A stretch of 64,000 bases of DNA from Selenia dentaria (GCA_917880725.1 OU862904.1:5590001-5654000); one strand, 5' to 3'; shown: positions 19,151 to 27,205, numbered from the stretch's first letter. Numbers and translations: made by a program. The notes: generated by a model from the letters alone, not told the origin.

Positions 19151-19498
19151 ATGAATGATTCACCTGATATTTTCTCTCAGTATGGTCAAAGATTTCCGAG
19201 CCCAAATCCAAGCTGGCATATTCCTGAACCACAAGACGAACCGGTCAATAAAAAATCAAGGACGAGGCGGGAGCCTCAAAAACGGAAGCAACTTAATAGT
19301 TACGTGATCAATAATCAAAAGAAAAAAGGCTTAAGACTCCTTCAAATACAAGTGGTAGACCTCAGTGATGATGATAATAATATACTGATCAGTGCGCAAT
19401 ACGTAGTGAGTGAATCAGTGGACAACATTATGGATGAGGCAGAAAGATTAGTGAACAAAATATCGAAAAAACTATGTGAAGACTCTAGTTATGTGTAA
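19151..19498 (+). CDS. Small basic protein, unknown function
   Basis: 115 residues, the only unique gene on the + strand of the element. Residues 34-50 hold a basic cluster (KKSRTRREPQKRKQ) that looks like a nuclear localisation or DNA-binding patch. The C-terminal half is acidic. The bases before the start read TTATTGTTTCAG, a good splice acceptor 12 nt upstream of the ATG, so the mature message may carry an upstream exon. An AATAAA polyadenylation signal at 19680 lies downstream. I do not recognise the family; a regulatory or nucleoprotein role would fit its composition. Confidence 0.6.
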   Translation: MNDSPDIFSQYGQRFPSPNPSWHIPEPQDEPVNKKSRTRREPQKRKQLNSYVINNQKKKGLRLLQIQVVDLSDDDNNILISAQYVVSESVDNIMDEAERLVNKISKKLCEDSSYV

Positions 19499-19679
19499 AT
19501 ATTAAAGGTGTGTTGGTATAAGAAATGTTACTATTTTAATTTCATTTACTGTAAATAATTAAGAATTTAAATTTATGCAGTAAGTAGTTAAAGTATATAA
19601 GTATTTAATTTCTTGTTATTAAGTTTTATGATAATGAAATATGAACACTGTATGTTTAGTGTATAGGTATGAATGATAT

Positions 19680-19720
19680 AATAAATAAAACTGCTATTAG
19701 TTATAAATCAATTATGTTTT
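19680..19720. terminator. Convergent polyadenylation signals
   Basis: AATAAA at 19680-19685 on the + strand serves the small basic gene. On the minus strand AATAAA, overlapping the end of the RNase H-like gene (TTTATT around 19718), could serve the leftward array. This marks the point where the two transcription directions converge. Confidence 0.4.
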
Positions 19721-20227
19721 ATTTTTTCTAAACAAATCAAACATATACATGTGATTATCAAAACACCATTTTTTAATACATATAGCATTATTTAATGCAC
19801 AGTTAATTTTATGATGCACACAGTTAAAGTCAGTTTTATTTTTTAAAAAATTTTTTTTTAATGTTGGAAGATTAGGACATCCCTTTTCACCAATATCAAT
19901 CACTTCACACTTTGTACACAATTCTTTAATCCACTGTATTTTTTCCAAACCCTTTGTCATTATTTTTTTATTCTCGAGATATAATACTATAACACGTAGA
20001 AATTCTCTATAATCTATGTAACCCTCACTCCAGTAAATTCCTCGATTTCTTTCTAACCATCTTACTTGCTTCTTTTCTTCATCAGACAAATAATGAAACG
20101 AATATGGTGGTTTTACTAAGAATGTTTGTGTAAGCTCCTGACTTACAATGGCCACTTCCTTCACGATAAAATTATTTTGAATATCTTTAAATCCTTGGAG
20201 GTCAACTATGATGGTATCTACGTTCAT
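19712..20227 (-). CDS. RNase H-fold/DEDD-nuclease-like protein, orphan
   Basis: 171 residues. The N-terminus MNVDTIIVDLQGFKDIQNNF has the beta-strand-then-acidic layout that opens DEDD exonucleases and RNase H folds, with D9 followed by Gln where the second acidic residue is usual. A KEVAIV strand follows. The second half has a Cys/His-rich segment (C-x2-C, several His and Cys at 109-160) that could bind zinc. I recognise this as a family seen in insect mobile elements, without known function. The start overlaps the end of the capsid gene as ATGA. Catalytic activity is doubtful because the acidic set is incomplete. Confidence 0.6.
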   Translation of the reverse strand: MNVDTIIVDLQGFKDIQNNFIVKEVAIVSQELTQTFLVKPPYSFHYLSDEEKKQVRWLERNRGIYWSEGYIDYREFLRVIVLYLENKKIMTKGLEKIQWIKELCTKCEVIDIGEKGCPNLPTLKKNFLKNKTDFNCVHHKINCALNNAICIKKWCFDNHMYMFDLFRKNKT

Positions 20228-21438
20228 GATATCTTCTTTACGATGCTACTTAATGGTTTGTATTCAACAATGCAGTCGTTCAGAATGAGACAATAAGCGG
20301 CTGTCTGATCTGGTAGTTCCGAATCACTCTCAATTTCTACTCTTACATCTACAACAGGACCCGTCTTTAGATTCTCTGCTTGTCTAGAGCAATCAACCAC
20401 AAACAGCGGTGCTAAATCTTTAAACTGTTTCTCACTTAACAACGGTTGTGGACAACGTCCGTAATACGACTGTTGAAATCTGATATATTGCTCATATAAT
20501 AAAGCAATCCTGTTATTAGCAAAATTCGCGTTAAGACTTTCATATGGAAAATAAGTTGAATTAAGGTACACTTTTACGTCACGAACATTGCAGTGATCGA
20601 ATTGAGACATGTCAGAACTTGCACTATTTTTCCTATTTGTCTGTAAGCCTATAATGACGTATCTTGGTTTTTCGATTTGAGATGCAGTTTTGATAGACCA
20701 TGTATGCTTTGTAGTTTTAGGTAAAGCTGGATATTCGTACAGATCCCAATTTCGGTAAATCATCTGAAGCGGTCGATCTTTTTCTAACAGTTTAAGCAAA
20801 AAAATTTTTTCCTTGTCTGATACTTTAACATGTGGTACACGCCATATGATTTTGTTGATGTGAATGTCATCCACTACTTCCCCAGGGTTAAGTTTTACAG
20901 CGTTTAAATTAGTGTTACTTCGTAACAGTACCAGTTCGTGTCTACTATTTATAACGACTTTTTTAAAATCTTCCGCAAAACCGAGGATATTGCGAAGTGG
21001 GATAGAAGCAGAAAAACTTCCTTCGTTAATATTTTTTACACCGTCGATATTCCAACCCCAGGCGTTAGACATCTTTGATTCACTCTCATTCATTGATATT
21101 AACGATTTCATGGTTGTAGTTATACCAGCATTTTTTATTTTATCTATCTCTACTCCATTTAGCTCATACCTAATATCTTGAAATAGGTAAAGTAGAGCAT
21201 TGTTGGTGAATTGGACACTAGTAGCTTTGTCTTTCGGATCCTTTTTGCTGACTATAACGGTTCCTTCCAAATATAAAGTGCTAGCTGACGGTAATATGTA
21301 CAGGTCCTGTTGGTTGATAGGTATACGTATTTCATCATTTCTATTAAAACTTGTTACGTAGGGTTTGTAAGAATGAAATTCTATGCCTTCTATCGTGGTG
21401 TCGTAAGTCGGAGTGGATAAAACGTCTAAGATATTCAT
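20224..21438 (-). CDS. Major capsid protein, double jelly-roll type
   Basis: 404 residues, full length by its clean ends and ATGA overlaps on both sides. The N-terminal phrase EFHSYKPYVTSFNRNDEIRI followed by LPSASTLYLEGTV, and then LFQDIRYELNGVEIDKIKNA with SESKMSNAWGW, are those of a capsid-like family in insect Polinton/adintovirus elements. The length, predominantly beta composition and place beside a smaller beta-rich protein and a protease fit the hexon-like capsomer of this virus group. It would trimerise into pseudohexameric capsomers. The reading frame is intact, with no stops or frameshifts. Confidence 0.8.
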   Translation of the reverse strand: MNILDVLSTPTYDTTIEGIEFHSYKPYVTSFNRNDEIRIPINQQDLYILPSASTLYLEGTVIVSKKDPKDKATSVQFTNNALLYLFQDIRYELNGVEIDKIKNAGITTTMKSLISMNESESKMSNAWGWNIDGVKNINEGSFSASIPLRNILGFAEDFKKVVINSRHELVLLRSNTNLNAVKLNPGEVVDDIHINKIIWRVPHVKVSDKEKIFLLKLLEKDRPLQMIYRNWDLYEYPALPKTTKHTWSIKTASQIEKPRYVIIGLQTNRKNSASSDMSQFDHCNVRDVKVYLNSTYFPYESLNANFANNRIALLYEQYIRFQQSYYGRCPQPLLSEKQFKDLAPLFVVDCSRQAENLKTGPVVDVRVEIESDSELPDQTAAYCLILNDCIVEYKPLSSIVKKIS

Positions 21439-21584
21439 TCTAGTAATCCGATTGCTTTCAGGAATGCTTTATTGTCTTTGGTTAATTTTATTTTCTTCTT
21501 AGAGCGGGGTCTTGTATGGCGGATAGCTCGAGTAGAACTGATATGTTTTACTTGTTGAGGTACATATTTATTGTAGTCAATCAT
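21435..21584 (-). CDS. Small basic protein between the capsid genes
   Basis: 49 residues from the ATG at 21584; the open frame extends further upstream only from a GTG. It is strongly basic in the middle (HTRPRSKKKIKL). The end overlaps the major capsid start as ATGA, and the beginning overlaps the minor capsid end by 8 bp. The coupling suggests a virion core or capsid-associated peptide, but no family is recognised. Confidence 0.5.
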   Translation of the reverse strand: MIDYNKYVPQQVKHISSTRAIRHTRPRSKKKIKLTKDNKAFLKAIGLLE

Positions 21585-22254
21585 TTTTTCGTCTGAGATG
21601 CAAATACAGCTGCACTTCTTCACCACGTAAATTTATTAAGCGATTCCTTATATCTAATAGCTTAATGTGAATACAGCTTATATTGTTTTGATTTATCGGA
21701 AAGTATATTGCGTTCTTCGGTATTTCTATGATCCTGTATCCAGGTGGCACGTTGAGTGCAAATTCGTGAATGATGTGACTTGGTTCGTTGTTTATAAACG
21801 ACCCACTAACAATATCACATTCAACCCTGATCACGGTCGTAGGTAAAATGTTGACTGGGAACTGTGATACATGCCATTTATTACCTTTTAAAATCTGCTT
21901 ATTAAATCCTAACAGTCTTCTGAAAGAGCCTTCTTTGTTAAAATCAATGTCTTTTGTACAGAAAATAGTAGTTTTTAACGTATTGTTATTGCACAGTAGT
22001 TTTATAGTTGCATCATTTATTTCAGTTTTTAAATAATCACTGATATCTTGCAATTCATAAGTGCCTTCCGGTATTTCAATAACTTCGTTAGAGCCATAAT
22101 AAAACTTATTATTACTTTTGTCAACATTTGGAATTGAATTAAATGTTGAAAATTGCAATAAGGCACACTCATAAGCACCATCTAGTTGCAATGTATTTGG
22201 ATAGTATGTAGATAACGTTGACGAATTTCCAGTTATTGACAATGTGAGTGACAT
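21577..22254 (-). CDS. Minor capsid (penton-type) protein
   Basis: 225 residues from the ATG at 22254. The frame is open seven codons further upstream, starting at TTG. The protein is rich in beta-strand patterns, with ECALLQFSTFNSIPNV, then EVIEIPEGTYELQDISDYLK, and a C-terminal IHIKLLDIRNRLINLRGE. These phrases recur in a protein that accompanies the double jelly-roll capsid in insect Polinton-like elements and is taken as the penton (single jelly-roll) subunit. Adjacent to the protease (37 bp) and overlapping the small basic gene. Intact. Confidence 0.72.
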   Translation of the reverse strand: MSLTLSITGNSSTLSTYYPNTLQLDGAYECALLQFSTFNSIPNVDKSNNKFYYGSNEVIEIPEGTYELQDISDYLKTEINDATIKLLCNNNTLKTTIFCTKDIDFNKEGSFRRLLGFNKQILKGNKWHVSQFPVNILPTTVIRVECDIVSGSFINNEPSHIIHEFALNVPPGYRIIEIPKNAIYFPINQNNISCIHIKLLDIRNRLINLRGEEVQLYLHLRRKND

Positions 22255-22290
22255 TGTGATAATGCTTGAATTCAAAGAAAAACATACATT

Positions 22291-22653
22291 TTATAATTTT
22301 TTATTCCAAAAAGTTAGCAGGTACTCTAAACATAAGTGACCACAATTTACTGTATTGAATCTTTGATATCTTGTGTAGTTATAATAAACATTACAATTCT
22401 TAAAATATCGCATTAATTCTGCTGGAGGTTTTAAATCTCCATAGCTATCAAAATATTCACAATACTTGTATAATTTAACATAAGCTACCCAATGAGTTCC
22501 TTCGTTCTTAGAATCGTCTAAGTTTACAATAGCGCATTCAATTCTCTTCGGTTTTCTTGGTAACTGATCCTTCATGTAGATCCCTCGGAAATATGGGATG
22601 TCTCTTGCATACTTTTGAATATCTACATTAGTCAGAGGACGATCAGGTAGCAA
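22291..22653 (-). CDS. Adenain-like (C5/Ulp1-fold) maturation protease without an AUG for its N-terminus
   Basis: A cysteine protease that would cleave capsid precursors during virion maturation. Over the 120-codon open frame I place the catalytic His in GTHWVAY at residue 54, Asp at 69 in CEYFDSYGD, Gln at 97, and the nucleophile Cys at 104 in NTVNCGHLCLEYLL. The conserved N-terminal part (PLTNVDIQKYARDIPYFRG) precedes the first ATG, which is codon 27. Upstream the frame runs past TTG and into a TAA without any ATG. The PLA2 gene stops 5 bp before the TTG. Start by a non-AUG codon, reinitiation or a lost ATG are all possible. Starting at codon 27 would keep every catalytic residue. Confidence 0.82.
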   Translation of the reverse strand: MLPDRPLTNVDIQKYARDIPYFRGIYMKDQLPRKPKRIECAIVNLDDSKNEGTHWVAYVKLYKYCEYFDSYGDLKPPAELMRYFKNCNVYYNYTRYQRFNTVNCGHLCLEYLLTFWNKKL

Positions 22654-22658
22654 ACTTT

Positions 22659-23387
22659 CTAGTTTTTTGATGATTTTATAAACAATCCTTTACCATTTTT
22701 GTACGGTTTAATGTATAAACCCTTGCCCAGCACCGAACCTTCCATAGCCTTATTGTGTCGTTCTGTTTCTCGCAAATTTTGCTGAGCTGCTTTGTAATCG
22801 TTTACAGTTTTTGCAATACCAGCAGCACCACCAGCTAAAGCGCCTAAAGCTGATAAACCAGCGAAAATAGGGATTAAAGGCAGGACCCCTCCAGTTTTTG
22901 GCAAAGGTATTACTCGCGGTACTCGAATTCGATTAATTTCTGGAAACATTTTTTTAGCTGCTAAATAAGCAACTTTAATCAAAGTTTTACTATTCTTAGG
23001 CTTCAATTTTTTTATTTTTGCTCTTATTTTTGAAACCAAGCTTCTGAAGGTTTTAACTCCGGAACCAAACTTCAGTTTTGCTTTCATAACCTTGCTCACT
23101 AGCCATGAGCTTAACTTTTCACCTTTTCCCGCATCTTTTGATTTAAGTCTTTGTTTGGCCATGTTGAGTAATTGTAAGTCAGCTTTGTGACGATGGGATA
23201 GATCTGTATGATTTGTGTAAGCAATGTCGTGGTGCATGCAAGCTTCATCTAGCTTATTTACACCTCGATCACCTCGTAATAAACGTTTTTGAAGTTTAGT
23301 TCCTGGTCCGCAATAATTGTATCCAGGCAAATGAACTTCAAACGGTAGATTATTGATTATGTTATTTACTAGTGCACCACCCTGCAT
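22659..23387 (-). CDS. Phospholipase A2-domain virion protein
   Basis: 242 residues from a good ATG. Near the N-terminus a calcium-loop motif YCGPG (25-29) is followed by D47 and the catalytic pair H53-D54 in ACMHHDIAY. This is the arrangement of the PLA2 domain in parvovirus capsid proteins, which opens endosomal membranes during entry. After a long Lys/Arg-rich middle comes a hydrophobic Gly/Ala segment (around 165-192, FAGLSALGALAGGAAG) that could span or disrupt membranes. The tail has two GKGLYI/GKGLFI repeats. The combination suggests a minor virion protein acting at entry. It sits 49 bp after integrase and 5 bp before the protease frame. Intact. Confidence 0.85.
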   Translation of the reverse strand: MQGGALVNNIINNLPFEVHLPGYNYCGPGTKLQKRLLRGDRGVNKLDEACMHHDIAYTNHTDLSHRHKADLQLLNMAKQRLKSKDAGKGEKLSSWLVSKVMKAKLKFGSGVKTFRSLVSKIRAKIKKLKPKNSKTLIKVAYLAAKKMFPEINRIRVPRVIPLPKTGGVLPLIPIFAGLSALGALAGGAAGIAKTVNDYKAAQQNLRETERHNKAMEGSVLGKGLYIKPYKNGKGLFIKSSKN

Positions 23388-23436
23388 TACTCGAAGTGTA
23401 ATGATAGGAATGTTACATCAGCATTAGTTATATATC

Positions 23437-24372
23437 TTAACTCATTATTGCAGCTTTATCAATCCAACTGTTTTCTTCATCGTTTAGACCTAACCATTTG
23501 ACGAACAGTTTACGTCCTTTTCTTTTTAAAACTTTTTCTATCAAATAAACATTAGGATGATTAGATTTTTGAAGTTCTTGCTCATAAAATGCTCCTACTA
23601 TATCTTTCTTTCGTTGATCTTCTATGTGGTATGTTACTGGTATGGTTTTATTTATCTTCTTAATAGTAAATAGTTCAGTTGACCAATTGGGGGTGTAACC
23701 TTTTTCGAAATTGTGTTTGTATTTACTGATACGAACACAGTCACCAACTTTGAACTTAGGCAGTCGTTTGATGGATATATGTTTGTATGTTTTTTTAATA
23801 TTTTCTTTTATTACTGATTCATTAGATTTATTCACATCAACCGGTTTACATCTAATAGTTCGATGGATTGTGTTGTTATATGTCTTCAGTATATCTTCTA
23901 ATGTTGAACCTAACCATTTATAGTTTCCATTCAAACTAAAAGATTTATATAATTTATTTTTAACCGTTTTAATCAGTCGTTCTACGATCGAAGCTTTTTT
24001 TGTGGAAAACGATGAGTAATGATTAATGTTGTACGTCTTCATGAGCGTTTGAAACGTGCTATTATAAAACTCTGTCCCCATATCAGTTTGTAAATTAACA
24101 GGATGTCGATGAGTGCTAAGCAGTATACGTTCAAATGCCCTACTAACCTCAAATTTATTTTTCGATTTTAATGGCTCTGTCCAGGCGTATTTTGAAAAAC
24201 AGTCAATCACTACTAAAACGTAATTATGTCCTTTATTATACGTTCTCAAGTTTTGCATGTCCATAAGATCTGCTTGCCACAAGTCGTCAATTCCCTTAAG
24301 AATAACACAACGTCGAAGAAAATTTCTTCGTGCTGCTTTGTGTATTTCATTTACAATTTGCTGTTTTGACAT
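23437..24372 (-). CDS. Retrovirus-like integrase with chromodomain, intact copy
   Basis: 311 residues. The rve-type catalytic core has D35 in WQADLMDM, D97 in LQTDMGTEF and E131 in ASIVERLIKT. DCFSKYAWTEPL is the usual strand following the first Asp. No clear HHCC zinc finger precedes it. Residues 276-311 (YLIEKVLKRKGRKLFVKWLG then WI) form a chromodomain-like module, as in many Polinton and chromovirus integrases. The enzyme would join the viral ends to the chromosome and leave the 6-bp AGTGAG duplication seen here. Its ATG overlaps the preceding stop (TAATG). Confidence 0.93.
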   Translation of the reverse strand: MSKQQIVNEIHKAARRNFLRRCVILKGIDDLWQADLMDMQNLRTYNKGHNYVLVVIDCFSKYAWTEPLKSKNKFEVSRAFERILLSTHRHPVNLQTDMGTEFYNSTFQTLMKTYNINHYSSFSTKKASIVERLIKTVKNKLYKSFSLNGNYKWLGSTLEDILKTYNNTIHRTIRCKPVDVNKSNESVIKENIKKTYKHISIKRLPKFKVGDCVRISKYKHNFEKGYTPNWSTELFTIKKINKTIPVTYHIEDQRKKDIVGAFYEQELQKSNHPNVYLIEKVLKRKGRKLFVKWLGLNDEENSWIDKAAIMS

Positions 24373-24788
24373 TACGGAGTCTTTTTTATTAATTTATTTA
24401 CATCTGCTTTAGTGTAAAACTTATCTTCCAATTGAATTAAAACCTCAGGTATCTTTGCTTTTAAAGTATCCTGAGCTATCTTGTGTACGTCTAATATGAT
24501 TCGAGATCGTAATGAACCAATCAGTTTATCAAATTCTCTTATCGTTTTAGTATTCAATCGATCCACATAATCCTTATTAACAGCATCGTCTAATTCTACG
24601 GGAGGTTTAATTCCTCCCAATCTAGAATTTTTCAGATTGAAATTTCCATTTTCTGATTTTAGTAATGCGTTTTCGTTAAAGTCAAATATTTCTGATAAAC
24701 GCATTCTTTTATGAATAAAATGACCGAACTTATCGACATTCATGATTAGGGTGTATTGTAATGAATGGTCAATGATAAAATGAAACAT
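24372..24788 (-). CDS. Small conserved Polinton-type protein, right copy
   Basis: Identical in sequence to the left copy (17207-17623): 138 residues, or 123 from the second ATG (codon 16). The KPPVELDDAVNKDYVD phrase and helical C-terminus hint at a fibre-like trimer, without proof. Overlaps integrase by one base and lies 11 bp downstream of the DUF8207-like gene. Confidence 0.65.
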   Translation of the reverse strand: MFHFIIDHSLQYTLIMNVDKFGHFIHKRMRLSEIFDFNENALLKSENGNFNLKNSRLGGIKPPVELDDAVNKDYVDRLNTKTIREFDKLIGSLRSRIILDVHKIAQDTLKAKIPEVLIQLEDKFYTKADVNKLIKKTP

Positions 24789-24799
24789 AAAAAAATACT

Positions 24800-25672
24800 T
24801 TACTTATTTATTACTTTACTTTCACGTAATTCTTCAATAATAGATATTATTTCGTTGTCTAAACCTGTGTTACCAGCATCTCGAGATGCAATTAATAATT
24901 TTAGCCTTTCCACTAATTCGTTCGGATCATCCCAATACACAAAATCTACGTTTTTCTTCCATTTTTTTGTCAGCGGTAGTCCTTTTCCTTTCGATTGGAT
25001 ACCCTGAACTGTATTTCGCAGTTTGAAAAGAGGTTTAATTACTTGCAAATATTTTTGTCCCTTATAACTTTTTATTGGCTTACTTGGATCAAAGCCTCGT
25101 CGATGTGCATTTGTTTCGATTAGCATCGATTTATAATGTTGCATATCACTATCTGTAACCAAGTTCAGGTCCACGTCTTTCTTTAACAGCAACTGCTTCA
25201 AACCAGGCGTATTACGGTATTTACGTCCTGCCACGATGATGTATTGATCATTGATAGTTATGCGAGCAGAACCTAACATTAGGTTCCCACGTTCTACACT
25301 AACACCAAACGGTATGTCTGTTAACGCATCTGAAGATACTGACCAGGATGACGTATCACCTACTGATTTATATGAAATGTCACTGTCGCTATCAGATTCG
25401 TATTCGTTTTCATCTTCCTTGCTGCTTTGATAGTCAGGTTCCTTGTGCAAAGTTTTATCAATAAATGGAACTTCGGTCTCTTCATCTTCCATAGCATGCA
25501 CGAGAGGAGTTTGCTGACTGGCGCTAGCAATTAAATTGAGAGGTTCTGTTACAGGCTTGAAAACCGATTCCAGTGCTTGTTTATTGTTAATCTCATCATC
25601 TCTCATTTTTCGTACTTTTTTCTTCACAGCTTCTGCTGCATCAACAATTTGCCTTTTCAATGATTTATCCAT
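24800..25672 (-). CDS. DUF8207-like protein, right copy
   Basis: 290 residues, identical to the left copy. Basic N-terminus, acidic serine-rich linker, then the conserved YWDDPNELVERL/IISIIEELRE region. It follows the ATPase by about 90 bp that contain a TATA-like element, so it may begin its own transcript. Function unknown. Confidence 0.75.
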   Translation of the reverse strand: MDKSLKRQIVDAAEAVKKKVRKMRDDEINNKQALESVFKPVTEPLNLIASASQQTPLVHAMEDEETEVPFIDKTLHKEPDYQSSKEDENEYESDSDSDISYKSVGDTSSWSVSSDALTDIPFGVSVERGNLMLGSARITINDQYIIVAGRKYRNTPGLKQLLLKKDVDLNLVTDSDMQHYKSMLIETNAHRRGFDPSKPIKSYKGQKYLQVIKPLFKLRNTVQGIQSKGKGLPLTKKWKKNVDFVYWDDPNELVERLKLLIASRDAGNTGLDNEIISIIEELRESKVINK

Positions 25673-25759
25673 ATTTTAAAAATAGGTCACAATTGATTAG
25701 GGGTTGTCTGACGAATAATATTACCGCACAGGTAACGGTCTTATATATAACTCATGTTC

Positions 25760-26446
25760 CTAATCAAAGACTACGAAAGTGTCAAATTTATTGCTGTAAC
25801 AACCTTTATTCTTGGGACAGTCTTTATTAATTACAACATAATTAAAGGGTTCCCTCCATATTTTAGAACACATTTCACGAAATTCAATCCATGTCATGTC
25901 TGTATTAACATGTTCATCATATACGTGCCTCATATTTATTTCATCTTGTTTAAAAAGTACGATTACATTCGCGTTGTCTCTTACTAACTGTTTCGGGATT
26001 TTAGTGTATGTTTGATTCACATAAATACAATCAATGTTCTTATGTCTCCCCATCGCAAAATAATCACGCATGTTATTTTGATTTTCACATGCAACATCAT
26101 CAAATATGATAACAGAATACGGTTTTGCGTCTTGAACACTTAATACCTCTTCATTTTCACAATATTTCTGAAATGAAAGGTTTGGTACACGTTGCAAAAC
26201 TCGTTCTAAAAAAATATACTTCGGTTGATGTAGGGTTTTTGAATAAACATACACATTTTGAAATCTTAAACCATTCTCATGTATTAGAAGACCAATCAGT
26301 AAATTAGTTTTTCCACAATTTGATGGTCCACAAATAATGCACCGAACCGAATTAGGCAATAATTCTCCATGACGTAAATCAGACTTTCCAGCCTCAACGC
26401 AGATTCTGTTTAAATCTAACGATTGTGATTGTTTTACAAATTTCAT
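25760..26446 (-). CDS. A32/FtsK-like genome-packaging ATPase, intact copy
   Basis: 228 residues from the ATG at 26446; a GTG two codons upstream is in frame but less likely in a eukaryote. Walker A is GPSNCGKT at 40-47. Walker B is SVIIFDDV at 111-118. The length and the GRHKNIDCIYVNQTYTKIP phrase, a sensor-like region with the shape seen in vaccinia A32-type ATPases, identify the motor that pumps DNA into capsids of Polinton-type viruses. It is the outermost gene, 224 bp inside the terminal hairpin. Intact, unlike the left copy. Confidence 0.9.
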   Translation of the reverse strand: MKFVKQSQSLDLNRICVEAGKSDLRHGELLPNSVRCIICGPSNCGKTNLLIGLLIHENGLRFQNVYVYSKTLHQPKYIFLERVLQRVPNLSFQKYCENEEVLSVQDAKPYSVIIFDDVACENQNNMRDYFAMGRHKNIDCIYVNQTYTKIPKQLVRDNANVIVLFKQDEINMRHVYDEHVNTDMTWIEFREMCSKIWREPFNYVVINKDCPKNKGCYSNKFDTFVVFD

Positions 26447-26670
26447 GGCCACCGGTTGAAATGGTTTGATTAATAATGAGTAGATTCATTTATTACATCG
26501 ACATATATAAAATAATATAAATCCGGTTAGGTTTAAAAACTGGAAAAGTGGAATAGGGTTGAATTGTAAATCTTTGTTGATGTAGTGAAGTAGTGCAGTG
26601 GAACAGCGCCCAGACCAAACACTCGATGATATCTTAATCAAGGTAAGCTCATATGTTGCACGATCTCGAA

Positions 26671-26761
26671 GTATTATTGGGCGTCCTACTCCACCGAGAG
26701 TGGATGAGGCGAACGGAGTGAGCCTCAGAAACGGAAGGTGGAGTAGGACGCCCAATAATAC
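26671..26761. repeat. Right terminal hairpin of the provirus
   Basis: Exact inverted counterpart of the left hairpin, with a 25-bp stem (26671-26695 with 26737-26761), 41-nt head and the same internal TGAGGC/GCCTCA pair. It lies 6 nt from the tip (ACTACT), one triplet fewer than on the left. Confidence 0.9.
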
Positions 26762-26767
26762 ACTACT

Positions 26768-26773
26768 AGTGAG
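26768..26773 (+). repeat. Target-site duplication, right (AGTGAG)
   Basis: Matches 15218-15223. The bases beyond it continue the TA-rich stretch found left of the element, consistent with insertion into a TATATATAGTG-type microsatellite. Confidence 0.85.
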
Positions 26774-27060
26774 TATATATATAGTGTAAGTGAGTGTTTT
26801 TTTTTCAATCCTGGAGCATTGTACCGCAGCTACGAGTCTAGAATACAAATTAAAAAGTTAAGACATTTCTTTAAAATGCTTATTTAAGCTTGTGAAGTGA
26901 ATATGTGACCACGGCTACCTTAATACTCACGGACATTACTTTCAATTTAATTTACTCTGTACCACAAATTCCACCCAAACTCAAAGACATAGAAAATTTC
27001 CGTTAGTATACGCAGAGGGAGGAGAACTTGAGATTTGCATCCAAATTGTTGTGCTCTTCC
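26774..27060. other. Flank of provirus, unassigned
   Basis: Nothing recognised apart from the short TA repeat next to the insertion. Confidence 0.4.
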
Positions 27061-27205
27061 GGCCTTATTAATAAACTTGGCTTACACCCGGAGTAGTTAA
27101 AACATCTATCTGTCAATTTTTCGCTTGCAGTAAATGTCACGCGTGAAAGCAAGACAAAGCATGTTACGCCTAATATAGGTTTACGCAACGTTAATTAATA
27201 AAGGC
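27061..27205 (-). mobile_element. MITE family E, copy 1
   Basis: About 145 bp with GGCCTTATTAATAAAC at one end and TTAATTAATAAAGGC at the other. An inverted copy is at 52529-52676. Confidence 0.7.

Larger units (their letters stand above)
15224..26767. mobile_element. Polinton/adintovirus-like provirus lacking PolB, with 3.2-kb inverted arms
   Basis: An 11,544-bp integrated viral element within FAR intron 1. Boundaries are set by the AGTGAG duplication and by (AGT)n termini. Each end carries a complex hairpin. The outer 3.2 kb on each side are inverted copies, and the 5.1-kb centre (18449-23546) is single copy. Genes on the right arm and centre run leftward from 26446 to 19712 as one packed array: ATPase, DUF8207-like, small protein, integrase, PLA2 protein, protease, minor capsid, small protein, major capsid, RNase H-like protein. 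The left arm repeats the first four facing right, followed by a small + strand gene. The set of retrovirus-like integrase, A32 ATPase, adenain and jelly-roll capsid proteins is that of Polintons/adintoviruses. No family B polymerase is present, although 15-20 kb relatives normally have one of about 1000 residues. Confidence 0.93.
23547..26767 (-). repeat. Provirus right inverted arm (about 3.2 kb)
   Basis: Counterpart of 15224-18448. All four duplicated genes are intact here, and the integrase runs beyond the arm into the single-copy centre. This arm is therefore the parental side and the left arm the copied side. Confidence 0.93.

Noticed and set aside
23711..23923. Frames antisense to the integrase, DUF8207 and ATPase genes in both arms
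   Set aside because: They are shadows of the real genes. Their presence in both arms reflects the inverted duplication and not conservation.
15224..26767. Search for a DNA polymerase B gene in the provirus
   Set aside because: No frame of adequate length and no polymerase motif phrase is present on either strand. The centre is fully occupied by capsid-type genes and the 18449-19150 non-coding block.
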